In this document: positions 53,912 through 62,614 of the stretch, in pieces
Layout of the letters: each line of letters begins with the position of its first letter
How positions within the stretch are numbered: position 1 is the first letter of the stretch
DNA from: Sporomusaceae bacterium
Lineage (GTDB): Bacteria > Bacillota > Negativicutes > Sporomusales > UBA7701
Direction: 5' to 3'
DNA: 64,000 nt
Assembly (NCBI GenBank): GCA_031460455.1
Contig: JAVKTQ010000001.1
Span: 793,697-857,696 of the forward strand
Made by a program: the position numbers and the translations under genes
Notes under the pieces: generated by a model
Seen by the model: the letters and a program-made list of their open reading frames with translations, nothing else
What the model was told of the DNA's origin: nothing
Database searches by the model: none

Positions 53912-54895
53912 TCAACGCCCGCAGACACACCACGGCTCCTCGGCCAGGTAGTCGCCGTCCGAATAATAATAGGCCCTGGCCCGGCAGCCGCCGCAGATAT
54001 CGCCGTAGCCGCAGCGTCCGCAGCCGCCCTTGAGGGGCTGATGGCGCAGCTCGCCAAAGAGGGCGCTGTCCCGCCAGATAGCGTCGAAGGGCGCCTCGCG
54101 AACGTTGCCGGCCTTCAGCGGCAGGTACGGGCAGGGATGCACGTCGCCGTTGGGGAGGATCACACAGTAAGTGGTGCCTGCGAGGCAGCCCTTCGTGAAG
54201 CGCATCGGGATGCCTTTTTGCCTGGCGATGCGCATGAACTGGGGGGCGCAGGTGGGCTTGAGCTCGATGGGCACCTCGGCCTGCTTGGCGAGAATCCTTT
54301 CCAGCAGGGCTTCGTACTGCCGGGTTTTGAGGGTTGTTTCCTCGATATCTTTTCCCCGGCCGGTAGGCACGAGGAAAAAGATGTGGTGCGCCACCGCCCC
54401 CAGCTCCACCGCCAGATCGGTTATCGCCGTAACTTCCTCCTCGTTCCAGTTCATTACGGTGGTATGGATCTGGAACGGCAGACCGACTTCACGGCAGGCG
54501 GCGATGCCCTTCATCGTCTCTTCCCACGCCCCTTCGTACCCGCGGAACCAGTCGTGCTTCGCCTTGTCGCGGCTGTCGAGACTTATGCCGGCGCACGCCG
54601 CTCCCGCTTCCTTTAATCTGGCGGCTGTCTCCGGGGTAATGAGGATGCCGTTGGTGCCGAGCACCGGCCTGAGGCCGAGTTTCCTGGCGTAGGCGATGAG
54701 TTCGTAAATGTCGGGGCGGATGAGCGGCTCGCCGCCGCTGAAAACCATGATTTTGAAACCGGCGCGGGCGATCTCCGCCAGCAGCTTCTTGCCTTCGGCT
54801 GTCGTCAGCTCGCCGCTTTCGGCGGCGCCGGCGTCGCGGTAGCAGTGCACGCAGCTGAGGTTGCAGGCCCGGGTCGTATTCCAGGATATAATCAT
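53912..54895 (-). CDS. ahbD: Heme b synthase, radical SAM (AhbD)
   Basis: This 327-residue enzyme has the radical SAM motif CNLSCVHC (C-x3-C-x2-C) near residue 11, after SWNTTRA, and a C-terminal SPASM-like Cys cluster (CGRCGYGDICGGCRARAYY). It matches AhbD, which oxidatively decarboxylates Fe-coproporphyrin III to heme b in the siroheme-based pathway. It starts six bases after ahbC, and the operon order tatA-polyferredoxin-ahbC-ahbD is compact. Confidence 0.9.
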   Translation of the reverse strand: MIISWNTTRACNLSCVHCYRDAGAAESGELTTAEGKKLLAEIARAGFKIMVFSGGEPLIRPDIYELIAYARKLGLRPVLGTNGILITPETAARLKEAGAACAGISLDSRDKAKHDWFRGYEGAWEETMKGIAACREVGLPFQIHTTVMNWNEEEVTAITDLAVELGAVAHHIFFLVPTGRGKDIEETTLKTRQYEALLERILAKQAEVPIELKPTCAPQFMRIARQKGIPMRFTKGCLAGTTYCVILPNGDVHPCPYLPLKAGNVREAPFDAIWRDSALFGELRHQPLKGGCGRCGYGDICGGCRARAYYYSDGDYLAEEPWCVCGR

Positions 54896-54901
54896 GGCGG
54901 G

Positions 54902-56074
54902 CTACTCCTTCCAGTCGGCCAGATAACAGGCTGGGTCCTCGCCCCATAGGTTGCCGGTGGCCGCCTCGGCCCTGATGCGGCAGCCACCGCACAGGCTCTT
55001 GTAACGGCACTCGCCGCAGCGGCCCTCGATGTGGGCAGCCTTGTCGCGGAGTTTGAGAAGAAACTCGTCCTGGCTCTTCTGCCAGATGGCGCTGAACGGT
55101 TTCTCGCGGACATTGCCGAGGGTGGCGTGGCCCCAGAACTGACATGCATGCACGTCGCCGCGCGGATCGACGTTGGCCATCTTCTCGCCGGCCGAGCAAC
55201 CGCCGTGCATCGCCAGCAGATTTTTTATCTCCTCCACCCTCTCCGGCTGGGTGCGTTCGATATGCTGGAGGATATAGATGCCGTCGGCGTGATTGTCGGT
55301 GGTGAGAATCTCCACCTCTACCCCCCGGCGGTTGAAATCAAGCGTCTTCTCGATTAAGAGGTCGATAGTCTGCCGCTTCTCCTCGGCGGTGGTGTCCAGG
55401 TCGGCTATGCCTTTGCCGCGGCCGGCGTAGACGAGGTGATACATGCAAAAGCGGGCGATCTTCTCCCTCTCCACCAGGTCGAGAATTTCCGGCAGGGTAT
55501 GGCGGTTGAGCTTGTTGACGGTGAAGCGGACACCGGTCTTATTGCCCGCGGCCAGCGAATTCCTGATGCCCTGCAGCGTTTCGGCGAAACAGCCCTTGCG
55601 GCCGCGGAAAAAGTCGTGCACCTCTTCGTCGCCATCGATGCTGATGCCCACGTACTGGAAGCCGGTTTCCTTGATCTTGCGGGCCACCTCGGGGGTGATG
55701 AGCGTACCGTTGGTCGAGATGACGGGCCGAATGCCCTTGGCCACCGCGTACGCGCCCAGCTCGAACAGATCTTCGCGGATGAGCGGCTCGCCGCCGGAAA
55801 ATAGCAGCACCGGCACCTTCATGGCCGCGAGGTCGTCGATGAAGATCTTGGCTTCGGCGGTGGTCAGCTCGCCCTTGTAAGCGCGGTCCTCCGCCTCGAT
55901 ATAGCAGTGGCGGCAGCTCAGGTTGCAGCGGTTTGTCATGTTCCAGACGACGATGGGCGTGGCGTCGGACGAGAACTGCAGCATGTGGGGCGGCAGATCG
56001 CGGGAGCTGCGGCCGTATTTGACGATATCGGAAATGGTCGCCGTGCCGCAGAGTAATTTAGTACAACCAATCAT
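54902..56074 (-). CDS. ahbC: 12,18-didecarboxysiroheme deacetylase, radical SAM (AhbC)
   Basis: This 390-residue enzyme begins MIGCTKLLCGTATISDIVKYGRSSRDLPPH, the AhbC-type N-terminus, then WNMTNRCNLSCRHCYIEAED with C-x3-C-x2-C. A C-terminal Cys motif is CGECRYKSLCGGCRIRAEA. AhbC removes acetate side chains from didecarboxysiroheme to make Fe-coproporphyrin III. It overlaps the polyferredoxin gene by four bases. It and AhbD give heme b from siroheme, the cofactor that DsrA also needs. Confidence 0.9.
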   Translation of the reverse strand: MIGCTKLLCGTATISDIVKYGRSSRDLPPHMLQFSSDATPIVVWNMTNRCNLSCRHCYIEAEDRAYKGELTTAEAKIFIDDLAAMKVPVLLFSGGEPLIREDLFELGAYAVAKGIRPVISTNGTLITPEVARKIKETGFQYVGISIDGDEEVHDFFRGRKGCFAETLQGIRNSLAAGNKTGVRFTVNKLNRHTLPEILDLVEREKIARFCMYHLVYAGRGKGIADLDTTAEEKRQTIDLLIEKTLDFNRRGVEVEILTTDNHADGIYILQHIERTQPERVEEIKNLLAMHGGCSAGEKMANVDPRGDVHACQFWGHATLGNVREKPFSAIWQKSQDEFLLKLRDKAAHIEGRCGECRYKSLCGGCRIRAEAATGNLWGEDPACYLADWKE

Positions 56075-57087
56075 TCGTTATCCTCCGTGTTTTGCGGTAA
56101 TATACTCCGGCTGGTGTTTTTCAGCAGGCATTCGATGCAGACCGGCTGATTGCCGACCGGCTGGTAGACCTGCCCGCAGCTCTGGCAGAGGGGCAGGTCG
56201 CGTCTGGCTACGTGATAAGGCTCCGGCCGCCCGGGGGGCGCCACCGCCAGCGTGCCCTGCGGGCAGTGGGCGGCGCATAGGCCGCAGCCCGTGCAGCGCC
56301 CCGGTCGATGGTAAAAGTCGAGGGCGGTGCCGTGGTCTTCGGCGGTAAGAGCCTTGTTGGGACAGATCCTGATGCACAGGCCGCAGGCCAGGCAGGCTTC
56401 GCCGATGGTCACGGCGGTGAAAAAGGGCGACGGCGTTGCGGACCTGAATGCGCCGGCGTGGCTGGCGAACCAATCCTGCCGAGGCAGGCGCTCACGGCCG
56501 CCAGCGCCCGCGGCCACCACCTCGCGGACGGTGTCGACCGTCGCTCCGAGGAGGGAGGCAAAAAACGCCCGGCGCGAGATGGGCCGTTCCTTCGCCGTCT
56601 CGCGCGCGGCTGCTTCGCCCCGCACGACAGCAGGCTTGCCGGCCGATAACAACAGGCGGTTCGTCTCGGCAATCGTCGCCTCCAGGTGGGCCGCCACCTC
56701 CGGCCGGCAGGCCGCGCAGGCGGTATCGTCCACGGCAAGCTGCCGGGCGCCGTCCTTGCCGCTGCCGGACATCGCCAGCAGCAGGCGGCCGTCGATAAAG
56801 CCCAGGCAAGGCCAGGGGCTGTCCTCCCGCCGTCGCCGGCAGGCAAACAGCAGCGGAGCAGCCGGATCATCCAAAGCCTTGTCCAGGGGAGCGCGGGGAA
56901 AACTCTCGCCCGTCACCGCGTCGGCCGGGCAGGCCGTAAGGCACAGCCCGCAGTCGGTGCAGCGGCCGGCATCGACGGCGAGGCTGTCGTCGATGCACCC
57001 GTTTGGGCAGGCCGAGGCGCAGCGCCGGCACTGCATGCGCTTGTAGTTGTCGTTCAGGCAAAGCTGGCGGTCGACTGCCACCGGCAT
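56071..57087 (-). CDS. Polyferredoxin-like 4Fe-4S protein with internal Tat-like motif
   Basis: This 338-residue protein (start ATG 57087, after GAGGAGGAAT) has two 4Fe-4S motifs in the first 60 residues (CRRCASACPNGC and CTDCGLCLTACP), a middle region, then two more near residues 240-280 (CLACGLCIRICPNKAL and CTGCGLCAAHCPQGTL) and a final Cys-rich tail (CQSCGQVY, CIECLL). Residues 165-185 contain RPISRRAFFASLLGATVDTV, like a Tat signal but inside the protein. It could supply electrons to AhbC/AhbD. The function is inferred from context only. Confidence 0.75.
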   Translation of the reverse strand: MPVAVDRQLCLNDNYKRMQCRRCASACPNGCIDDSLAVDAGRCTDCGLCLTACPADAVTGESFPRAPLDKALDDPAAPLLFACRRRREDSPWPCLGFIDGRLLLAMSGSGKDGARQLAVDDTACAACRPEVAAHLEATIAETNRLLLSAGKPAVVRGEAAARETAKERPISRRAFFASLLGATVDTVREVVAAGAGGRERLPRQDWFASHAGAFRSATPSPFFTAVTIGEACLACGLCIRICPNKALTAEDHGTALDFYHRPGRCTGCGLCAAHCPQGTLAVAPPGRPEPYHVARRDLPLCQSCGQVYQPVGNQPVCIECLLKNTSRSILPQNTEDNE

Positions 57088-57121
57088 AGTATTCCTCCTC
57101 GCGAGGGAATAGATAAGAAAA

Positions 57122-57147
57122 GGCGGCTTCCGGTCACGAAAGCAGCC
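57122..57147 (-). terminator. Imperfect hairpin between tatA and the polyferredoxin gene
   Basis: GGCTGCTT and AAGCCGCC pair with one mismatch and TTTTCTT follows on the minus strand. It could weaken read-through from tatA. Confidence 0.4.
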
Positions 57148-57211
57148 TCGGAATGTTGACCTTGATCCCGGGATAGGTCCCGCCTGCCCGGCATTCAAGC
57201 AAAGGCTAGGT

Positions 57212-57418
57212 TTAGGACGTCTTCCCCTGATCCTTGGCGGGGGGCGCTTCCAGAGCGGTAGCGTTGTGTATTTCTTCTCTCACGCCGTTGGTCTCCTCTT
57301 TGAAGCCGCGGATGCTCTTACCGATCGCCTTGCCTACTTCCGGCAGCTTCGAGGGCCCGAAGACGACGAGAACGATAACCAGCACCAGTATCAGTTCGGT
57401 CATGCCGATATTGAACAT
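57212..57418 (-). CDS. tatA: Sec-independent protein translocase TatA/TatE
   Basis: This 68-residue protein has a short N-terminal helix with [21 protein letters not shown], the amphipathic helix [16 protein letters not shown] and a charged tail. That is the standard TatA layout; the FGPSKLP hinge is diagnostic. It would form the Tat pore that exports the hydrogenase small subunit at 52.6-53.7 kb. A TatC gene is not in the window. ATG follows GAGGAGG. Confidence 0.93.
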   Translation of the reverse strand: MFNIGMTELILVLVIVLVVFGPSKLPEVGKAIGKSIRGFKEETNGVREEIHNATALEAPPAKDQGKTS

Positions 57419-57484
57419 AATAAGCCTCCTCTCTGAATAATTACATTATCGCAAACAGGACGAGTTTAGACAATGAATATTTTC

Positions 57485-59035
57485 TTATGCCGCAATAAAC
57501 AGGGCCGCGCTCCTGCTAAGCTCTTTCAACCGGCCGTCGCCCCGGAAGCGGATCACGCCCGCCTTCCGGACCGCTTCGGCCAGTGCATCGCGCAGCGTCA
57601 GGAATGTATTGGTGTGACGGGCTGCCGCCTTGATCATGTCGTAGCCGTCGCCGCCGGCAATGAGGAAATCGCTCACAGCCACCAGATAAGTCTTATCGGC
57701 TGCCAGCAGGCTGCCGTCGGCCATTGTCGCAGCCGCCACCCGCCGGCCGGCCGGGGCCGCGGCGCGGTAATCGACCGTGAGGCCGGAGAACTGGAGTGTG
57801 CCATACTTGGGATTGGCGATGCCATGTTCGAGGGCGGCCAGCACCTGGGCGCCTGTCATCTCGGCCACGAACAGGTCGTTGTCGAACGGCATCACCGCGT
57901 ACATATCGCCGAGGGTGACAGTCCCCGCCGCCAGCCCGGTCCTAAGGCCGCCGCCGTTGCACAGGGCGATATCCGCCTTGGCGGCCTGGCGCATCGCGTC
58001 GGTCGCCCACTGCCCGAGCGGCGAAAGCTGGAAGCGGTCGTGGGGCAGGGCGGTCTCAGCCCGGCCGAGGATAAGCCCCTTCACCGGCGCGATCTCGCTT
58101 TGGGCAGCGGCGACAATCGCCGCCACCCGTTTGTCGGGGACAAGGCCGGGCGGCACGTCCTTCACTTCGACCGTCGCGCCGAGCACTTCGCCGCTTGCAG
58201 CGCTGTAGGCGATATGGACGGCCGCGACTGAACGGCCGTTATAGTAAGCCTGCACCAGCGGCACGCCAGACACCTTTCCGGCTACCTTCAGATGGGAATG
58301 TCCGCTGACGACGGCGGCCAGATCGCTCCCCGCCGCCGCGGCCAGGTCGGCCGCCTCGCCGGTCGGCGGTTCGCCGGGATAGCTCGCCAGATGGGCAAGG
58401 GCGACGACAACGTCCGCGCCCTTCGCTTTCAACTCAGGAATCAGCGCCTTCAGCGTCGCGGCAGGGTCGGCGAATACGAAATTCTGTACATTTCGAGGAT
58501 TGGTCGTCACAGCCGTATCGGGGGTCGTGAGCCCGACGACGGCGATTTTGACACCGTCGCGTTCCACGATGACATACGGCGCGACCAGCTCGGCCCGCCG
58601 GCCACTGCTCCTGTCGAGGATGTTGGCGGACAACATCGGGAAAGCGGCCTGCGCCATGCGTTCCCTGAGCACATCCAGCCCCCAGTCGAATTCGTGGTTG
58701 CCCAGGGCCATGGCGTCGAAGCCCACCGCGTTCATCACCGCGACCACCGTTTTGCCGCGCAGCAGATTGGAATCGGGAGTACCCTGGAACATGTCGCCGG
58801 CGCTAAGGATAAGCGTGCCGTCCGGGTTCTTGTCCCGTTCCGCCCTGAGATAGGCGGCCAGCGCGGCCGCGCCGGGGTTTTTGCCTTCGGCGGCCAGGGC
58901 GCCGTGAAAATCGTTGACCGTCAGGATGTCGAGACTGACCACACCCGGCTGGGGCGCAGCGGCGACGCCGGTCAGCGAAAGCGCCAAAGCCAGGAGCAAA
59001 AGTACGGCTGCCAGTCGACGGAAACGGGTAATCAT
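57485..59035 (-). CDS. Secreted 5'-nucleotidase/2',3'-cyclic phosphodiesterase-like metallophosphatase
   Basis: This 516-residue protein has a signal peptide (LAAVLLLLALALSLTGVAAA), an N-terminal metallophosphatase domain (LTVNDFHGAL, SAGDMFQGTP, ALGNHEFDWG, GHSHLK, residues about 40-330) and a C-terminal 5'-nucleotidase domain (ALCNGGGLRTGLAAGTVTLGDMYAVMPFDNDL, then SDFLIAGGDGYDMI). It would cleave extracellular nucleotides. The start is ATG 59035 after AGGAGG. It is followed 66 bases later by tatA, and preceded by the kinase gene. Confidence 0.92.
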   Translation of the reverse strand: MITRFRRLAAVLLLLALALSLTGVAAAPQPGVVSLDILTVNDFHGALAAEGKNPGAAALAAYLRAERDKNPDGTLILSAGDMFQGTPDSNLLRGKTVVAVMNAVGFDAMALGNHEFDWGLDVLRERMAQAAFPMLSANILDRSSGRRAELVAPYVIVERDGVKIAVVGLTTPDTAVTTNPRNVQNFVFADPAATLKALIPELKAKGADVVVALAHLASYPGEPPTGEAADLAAAAGSDLAAVVSGHSHLKVAGKVSGVPLVQAYYNGRSVAAVHIAYSAASGEVLGATVEVKDVPPGLVPDKRVAAIVAAAQSEIAPVKGLILGRAETALPHDRFQLSPLGQWATDAMRQAAKADIALCNGGGLRTGLAAGTVTLGDMYAVMPFDNDLFVAEMTGAQVLAALEHGIANPKYGTLQFSGLTVDYRAAAPAGRRVAAATMADGSLLAADKTYLVAVSDFLIAGGDGYDMIKAAARHTNTFLTLRDALAEAVRKAGVIRFRGDGRLKELSRSAALFIAA

Positions 59036-59059
59036 CAGCGAATACCTCCTAATTGGCAA

Positions 59060-60607
59060 TCATCCGGCGGGAAAATAAACGGTGAACGTACTCCCCTTGC
59101 CGAGTTCGCTCGCCACTTCGGCGCGGGCGCCGTGGCGGGCGACGATCTCGCGGGCTATGGCCAGCCCGAGACCGGTGCCGGCGGCGGTCCGGCCGTGGGA
59201 CTTGTCCCCCTTGTAAAACCGTTCCCAGATGAACGGTAAATCCTCGCGGGAGATGCCGCTGCCGGTGTCGGCCACCTGCAGCCGCACCTCGCCGTCGGAG
59301 CGAGTGACGCTGGCCGTCACCTTCCCTCCAGGCGGGGTGAACTTCAGCGCGTTGTCGAGTAAAATCAGCAACAGTTGGGTGAGGCGGTCGCCATTACCGT
59401 TCACCGCCGTCTCGCCGTCCGTCGCCAGCGCCAGGGCCACCCCGGCCTGCTCGGCCCGGGGCGTAAGCAGTGACACAACGCTGTCGGCGATAGCCGCCAG
59501 CGGAATCTTCTCCATCGCCAGAACGGCGCCCTCGGCCTGCAGCCGGCTGAGATCAAGCAGCTCGTTTATCAGCCCCTCCAACCTCACCGTCTCGTCCCGC
59601 ATCACGCGGTGGTACTTCTCGGCTTCCCGCGGCTCCTGCACCGTGCCGTCGAGGAGGGCTTCCGTATAGCCGCGGATAACGGTCAGCGGCGTCCTGAGCT
59701 CGTGAGAAATATTGGCGACGAAATCGCGGCGCAGCTTCTCCATCCTGGCTGTACTGGCCACAAAGCGGCCGAGTTCCTGGGCCAGCGCGTTAAGCGACCG
59801 GCCAAGCTCCCCGACCTCGTCGCCGTCGTCCGCCTTCACCCTGATGGCGTAGTCGCCGCGGGCCATCGTGGCCGCCGCCTCCTGCATATCGCGAAGCGGG
59901 CGCGTGATGCCGCTGGCCAACCGGCGGACAAGGAAAAACGTCAGCAGCAGGGCGGCGAGACCCAAGCCGCCGATGTAAAAATACAAACGCGTGAGGAACT
60001 CGTCGACGCCGCGGACCGGGGAGTTAAGGATGACGGCGCCGCTCACCGTCCCGTCCGCCTTAAAGAGCGGCACGCCGACAATCAGCATATTCTCGGCGTA
60101 AGTGGGGTGATAGAAACTTCTCGCCAAAACCTGGCCGTCAAAAACCGGCTCCAACCGGTCGGCCAGCGCCCGCGCCAGCAGGTTTCCCTGGCCCATGCCG
60201 TGGCCGCCGGGGCCCATATGGCCTCCCTGCCCCATACCATGGCCTCCCTGGCCCAGGCCGGGGCCACGGCCCATACCGGGGCCGCCCTGGCCGCGTCCCA
60301 TAACACTGCCGGGCGGCGTCGAAATGGCGACTACCCGCCGCGCGTCGTCGACCACCCACACGCGGGCGCCAAGGAAGGCGTCGACGCTGTCGATCAGCTT
60401 AGTGAACTGCGTCTGGTCGATGCGGCCCTCGTTATAGCTCTCAACCAAGCGCCCGAGCTCATAGCCCTTATTGACCAGTTCCTGCTGCTTGCTGGCGAGG
60501 AAGTACTCGCGCAGCAGGAGGGAAATGCCGGCCGACACGCAGGCCAGCACCAGCACCACCACCATTATATAGCTGTACAGCAGCCTGCGCTGCAGCGAGT
60601 TTCTCAC
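59060..60607 (-). CDS. Sensor histidine kinase with Gly/Met/His-rich external loop
   Basis: This 515-residue kinase has two membrane segments (about residues 10-30 and 205-225), an external sensor domain, a HAMP domain (RRLASGITRPLRDMQEAA), a DHp domain (FVANISHELRTPLTVIRGYTEAL) and an HATPase domain (LLDNALKFTPPG, DTGSGIS, GTGLGLAIAREIVARHG). Residues 103-141 are a low-complexity run of Gly, Met, His and Gln. It starts with GTG overlapping the response regulator's TGA (ATGTGA). Confidence 0.94.
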   Translation of the reverse strand: MRNSLQRRLLYSYIMVVVLVLACVSAGISLLLREYFLASKQQELVNKGYELGRLVESYNEGRIDQTQFTKLIDSVDAFLGARVWVVDDARRVVAISTPPGSVMGRGQGGPGMGRGPGLGQGGHGMGQGGHMGPGGHGMGQGNLLARALADRLEPVFDGQVLARSFYHPTYAENMLIVGVPLFKADGTVSGAVILNSPVRGVDEFLTRLYFYIGGLGLAALLLTFFLVRRLASGITRPLRDMQEAAATMARGDYAIRVKADDGDEVGELGRSLNALAQELGRFVASTARMEKLRRDFVANISHELRTPLTVIRGYTEALLDGTVQEPREAEKYHRVMRDETVRLEGLINELLDLSRLQAEGAVLAMEKIPLAAIADSVVSLLTPRAEQAGVALALATDGETAVNGNGDRLTQLLLILLDNALKFTPPGGKVTASVTRSDGEVRLQVADTGSGISREDLPFIWERFYKGDKSHGRTAAGTGLGLAIAREIVARHGARAEVASELGKGSTFTVYFPAG

Positions 60608-61296
60608 ATTTTCACCTCAAACTTATAGCCGACCCCCCATACCGTCTTGATATCCCAGGGGGTGCTGTCCTGGGCGCCGATCTTCTGACGGATGCGTTTG
60701 ATATGGGTATCGACAGTGCGGGTATCCCCGCAGTACGTATAGCCCCACACCGACTCCAGCAACTGCTCGCGGGAAAAAACGCGGGCCGGGTGGGAAGCAA
60801 GGTGCCACAGCAGTTCCATCTCCTTGGCGGTCAGGGGCTCGGTGCGACCGAACGCGGTAACGGTATATTCGCCGCGGTTAATATCCAGATTGGGAAACCG
60901 CAGGGTATCGGCCGCGGCTTCCTCCGCTCCGGGCGAGCGGCGCAGCACCGCCTTGACCCTCGCCACCACCTCACGGGGATTGAAGGGCTTGCCGATATAG
61001 TCGTCCGCCCCCGTCTCGAGGCCAAGGATGCGGTCGTCGTCGTCGGCGCTGGCGGTCAGCATGATTATCGGCACACGGGAAAATTTGCGGATCTGGCGGC
61101 ACGCCTCCAGGCCGTCGAGCACCGGCATCATAATATCGAGGATGACCAAGCTGGGCGAAAGCTGCTGCACCTTGACGATCGTCTCCGCGCCGTCGGCCGC
61201 TTCGGCCACCGTGAAGCCTTCCTTGACAAAGTACAGCTTCAGCAATTCTCTTATCTGGGCGTCGTCATCGGCAACGAGAACCAGCGGTCCGGACAT
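60604..61296 (-). CDS. OmpR/PhoB-family response regulator
   Basis: This 230-residue regulator has receiver residues VADDDAQ, LVILDIMMPVLDG and YIGKPFN, and a winged-helix DNA-binding domain (LLWHLASHPARVFSREQLLESVWGY). It is upstream of and coupled to the Gly/Met/His-rich kinase. A 14-base palindrome GGCTTATATAAGCC (61321-61334) sits about 25 bases upstream and may be an operator or hairpin; no promoter was proven. Confidence 0.95.
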   Translation of the reverse strand: MSGPLVLVADDDAQIRELLKLYFVKEGFTVAEAADGAETIVKVQQLSPSLVILDIMMPVLDGLEACRQIRKFSRVPIIMLTASADDDDRILGLETGADDYIGKPFNPREVVARVKAVLRRSPGAEEAAADTLRFPNLDINRGEYTVTAFGRTEPLTAKEMELLWHLASHPARVFSREQLLESVWGYTYCGDTRTVDTHIKRIRQKIGAQDSTPWDIKTVWGVGYKFEVKM

Positions 61297-61343
61297 CGGT
61301 TCACCTTCTTCCCAGTTTGCGGCTTATATAAGCCGTAAAATAA

Positions 61344-61366
61344 AAAGGCGGGGGTATCCCGCCTTT
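61344..61366 (-). terminator. Terminator of thioredoxin
   Basis: AAAGGCGGG and CCCGCCTTT pair around GGTAT, with TTTTATTTTACGG next on the minus strand, 14 bases after the thioredoxin stop. Confidence 0.88.
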
Positions 61367-61380
61367 CTTGCCTACACGTT

Positions 61381-61704
61381 TTACACGGCTCCGTCGATGG
61401 CCGCAGCGATATCCCGGCGAGGACGGAACCCGACGATGCGGTTGACTTCCGCGCCGTTCTTAAAGACCACCATGGTCGGAATGCCCATGACCTTGAATTG
61501 CCCGGCCAGCTCGGGTTGCTCGTCGACGTTGACCTTGGCCACGACTGCCTTACCGTCGTAGTCGGCGGCAACGGCTTCCAATTCAGGCGCCACCATCTTG
61601 CATGGGCCGCACCACGGCGCCCAGAAATCAACCAGCACCGGCTGGGCGGATTTCAACACCTTGTCGGCAAAATCGGCTTGATTGGCAATATTCACTATTG
61701 ACAT
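61381..61704 (-). CDS. trxA: Thioredoxin
   Basis: This 107-residue protein has the active site FWAPWCGPCKMVAPELEAVA and the cis-Pro motif GIPTMVVFKNG. It reduces disulfides in the cytoplasm. A strong promoter (TTGACT-N17-TACAAT) lies upstream, with a G/C-tract hairpin in the leader. It is transcribed alone. Confidence 0.96.
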   Translation of the reverse strand: MSIVNIANQADFADKVLKSAQPVLVDFWAPWCGPCKMVAPELEAVAADYDGKAVVAKVNVDEQPELAGQFKVMGIPTMVVFKNGAEVNRIVGFRPRRDIAAAIDGAV

Positions 61705-61742
61705 GCAGATTCTCCTTCCTGTGCAATGTTTCCTGCTGTCCG

Positions 61743-61758
61743 CCCCCCCTCGGGGGGG
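61743..61758. other. G/C-tract hairpin in the thioredoxin leader
   Basis: CCCCCCC-TC-GGGGGGG, with TTTGTTTTT on the plus side. It lies 10-25 bases after the -10 of the minus-strand trx promoter. Its T run is on the opposite strand, so it acts as a structured leader rather than a normal terminator of the minus-strand gene. Confidence 0.5.
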
Positions 61759-61767
61759 TTTGTTTTT

Positions 61768-61796
61768 ATTGTAAAATATTTCCCCATCAAAGTCAA
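61768..61796 (-). promoter_or_regulatory. Promoter of thioredoxin
   Basis: On the minus strand TTGACT and TACAAT are separated by exactly 17 bases, about 64 bases before the trxA ATG. This is the best sigma-A-type promoter on the minus strand of this region. Confidence 0.8.
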
Positions 61797-61810
61797 GGCA
61801 CGCTTTCGGC

Positions 61811-62470
61811 CTAGTCGCCCGGCAGGCGGCCGCCTTGCATCCGGACAGCGAAATACGCGGCCAGCGCCAGGAAAGCGAGGCCGACGGCGGCGACGGCAGG
61901 CGAGATCAGGCCCGGCGGCAGATAGCGGTACAGGCCGGCGAGTCCGAACGCAATGAAGATCAGCGCCGCACCCCATTTCACCAGACGCTCGGGTATACTC
62001 CGCCCCATGACCACCCCCACCCCGATGCCGATACCGTCGGCGACCATCATCCCGGCGGTCGTCCCCAGCCACACCGGGACGACCGTCTGGTACTGGGCGG
62101 CCAGCGCCATAGTGGCAAGCTGGGTCTTGTCGCCCATCTCCGCGAAGAAAAAGGCGATCGCCACCGTCCAGAAAGGGCTGCGACGGACAGCGTCGGCCTC
62201 GCCGGCCAGCTCGTCGCCGCGGAGAGTCCAGAGACCGAAGATTATGAAGGACACAGCGGCCGCAATCTGGATATACTGCAGCGGCACCACCCTTGTCAGA
62301 TAGTTGCCTGCTTCCACCGCCAGCAGGTGATTGACGACGGTGGCGGCGAAAACGCCTGCCAGCACCGTCGGCCACGGGTAACGGACGGCGAAAGCCATGG
62401 CAAGCAGTTGGGTCTTGTCACCCATCTCGGCCAGCAGGACGAGAAACAGCGAAGCGAAAAACGCAGTCAC
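61811..62470 (-). CDS. TMEM165/GDT1-family cation transporter (UPF0016)
   Basis: This 219-residue membrane protein has the duplicated EMGDKTQ motif: LAEMGDKTQLLAMAFAV (residues about 14-30) and FAEMGDKTQLATMALAA (about 110-126). The family exports Mn2+ or Ca2+ in exchange for protons. The start is GTG 62470 with GGAGG six bases before; the longer open frame has no such site. It is not preceded by a recognisable Mn riboswitch. Confidence 0.9.
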   Translation of the reverse strand: MTAFFASLFLVLLAEMGDKTQLLAMAFAVRYPWPTVLAGVFAATVVNHLLAVEAGNYLTRVVPLQYIQIAAAVSFIIFGLWTLRGDELAGEADAVRRSPFWTVAIAFFFAEMGDKTQLATMALAAQYQTVVPVWLGTTAGMMVADGIGIGVGVVMGRSIPERLVKWGAALIFIAFGLAGLYRYLPPGLISPAVAAVGLAFLALAAYFAVRMQGGRLPGD

Positions 62471-62614
62471 ACCATCCCTCCTTAATTCGGCTGTTGTTAG
62501 TATGGCCGATAGGCGGCCAGCAGAACCGGAAGAAGGCGGGGAAGCATTATGAACCTTTTTCCGTAAACTTACATACCATAAAATGACCAAAATATTTTTG
62601 AGGGGGAATCGACA

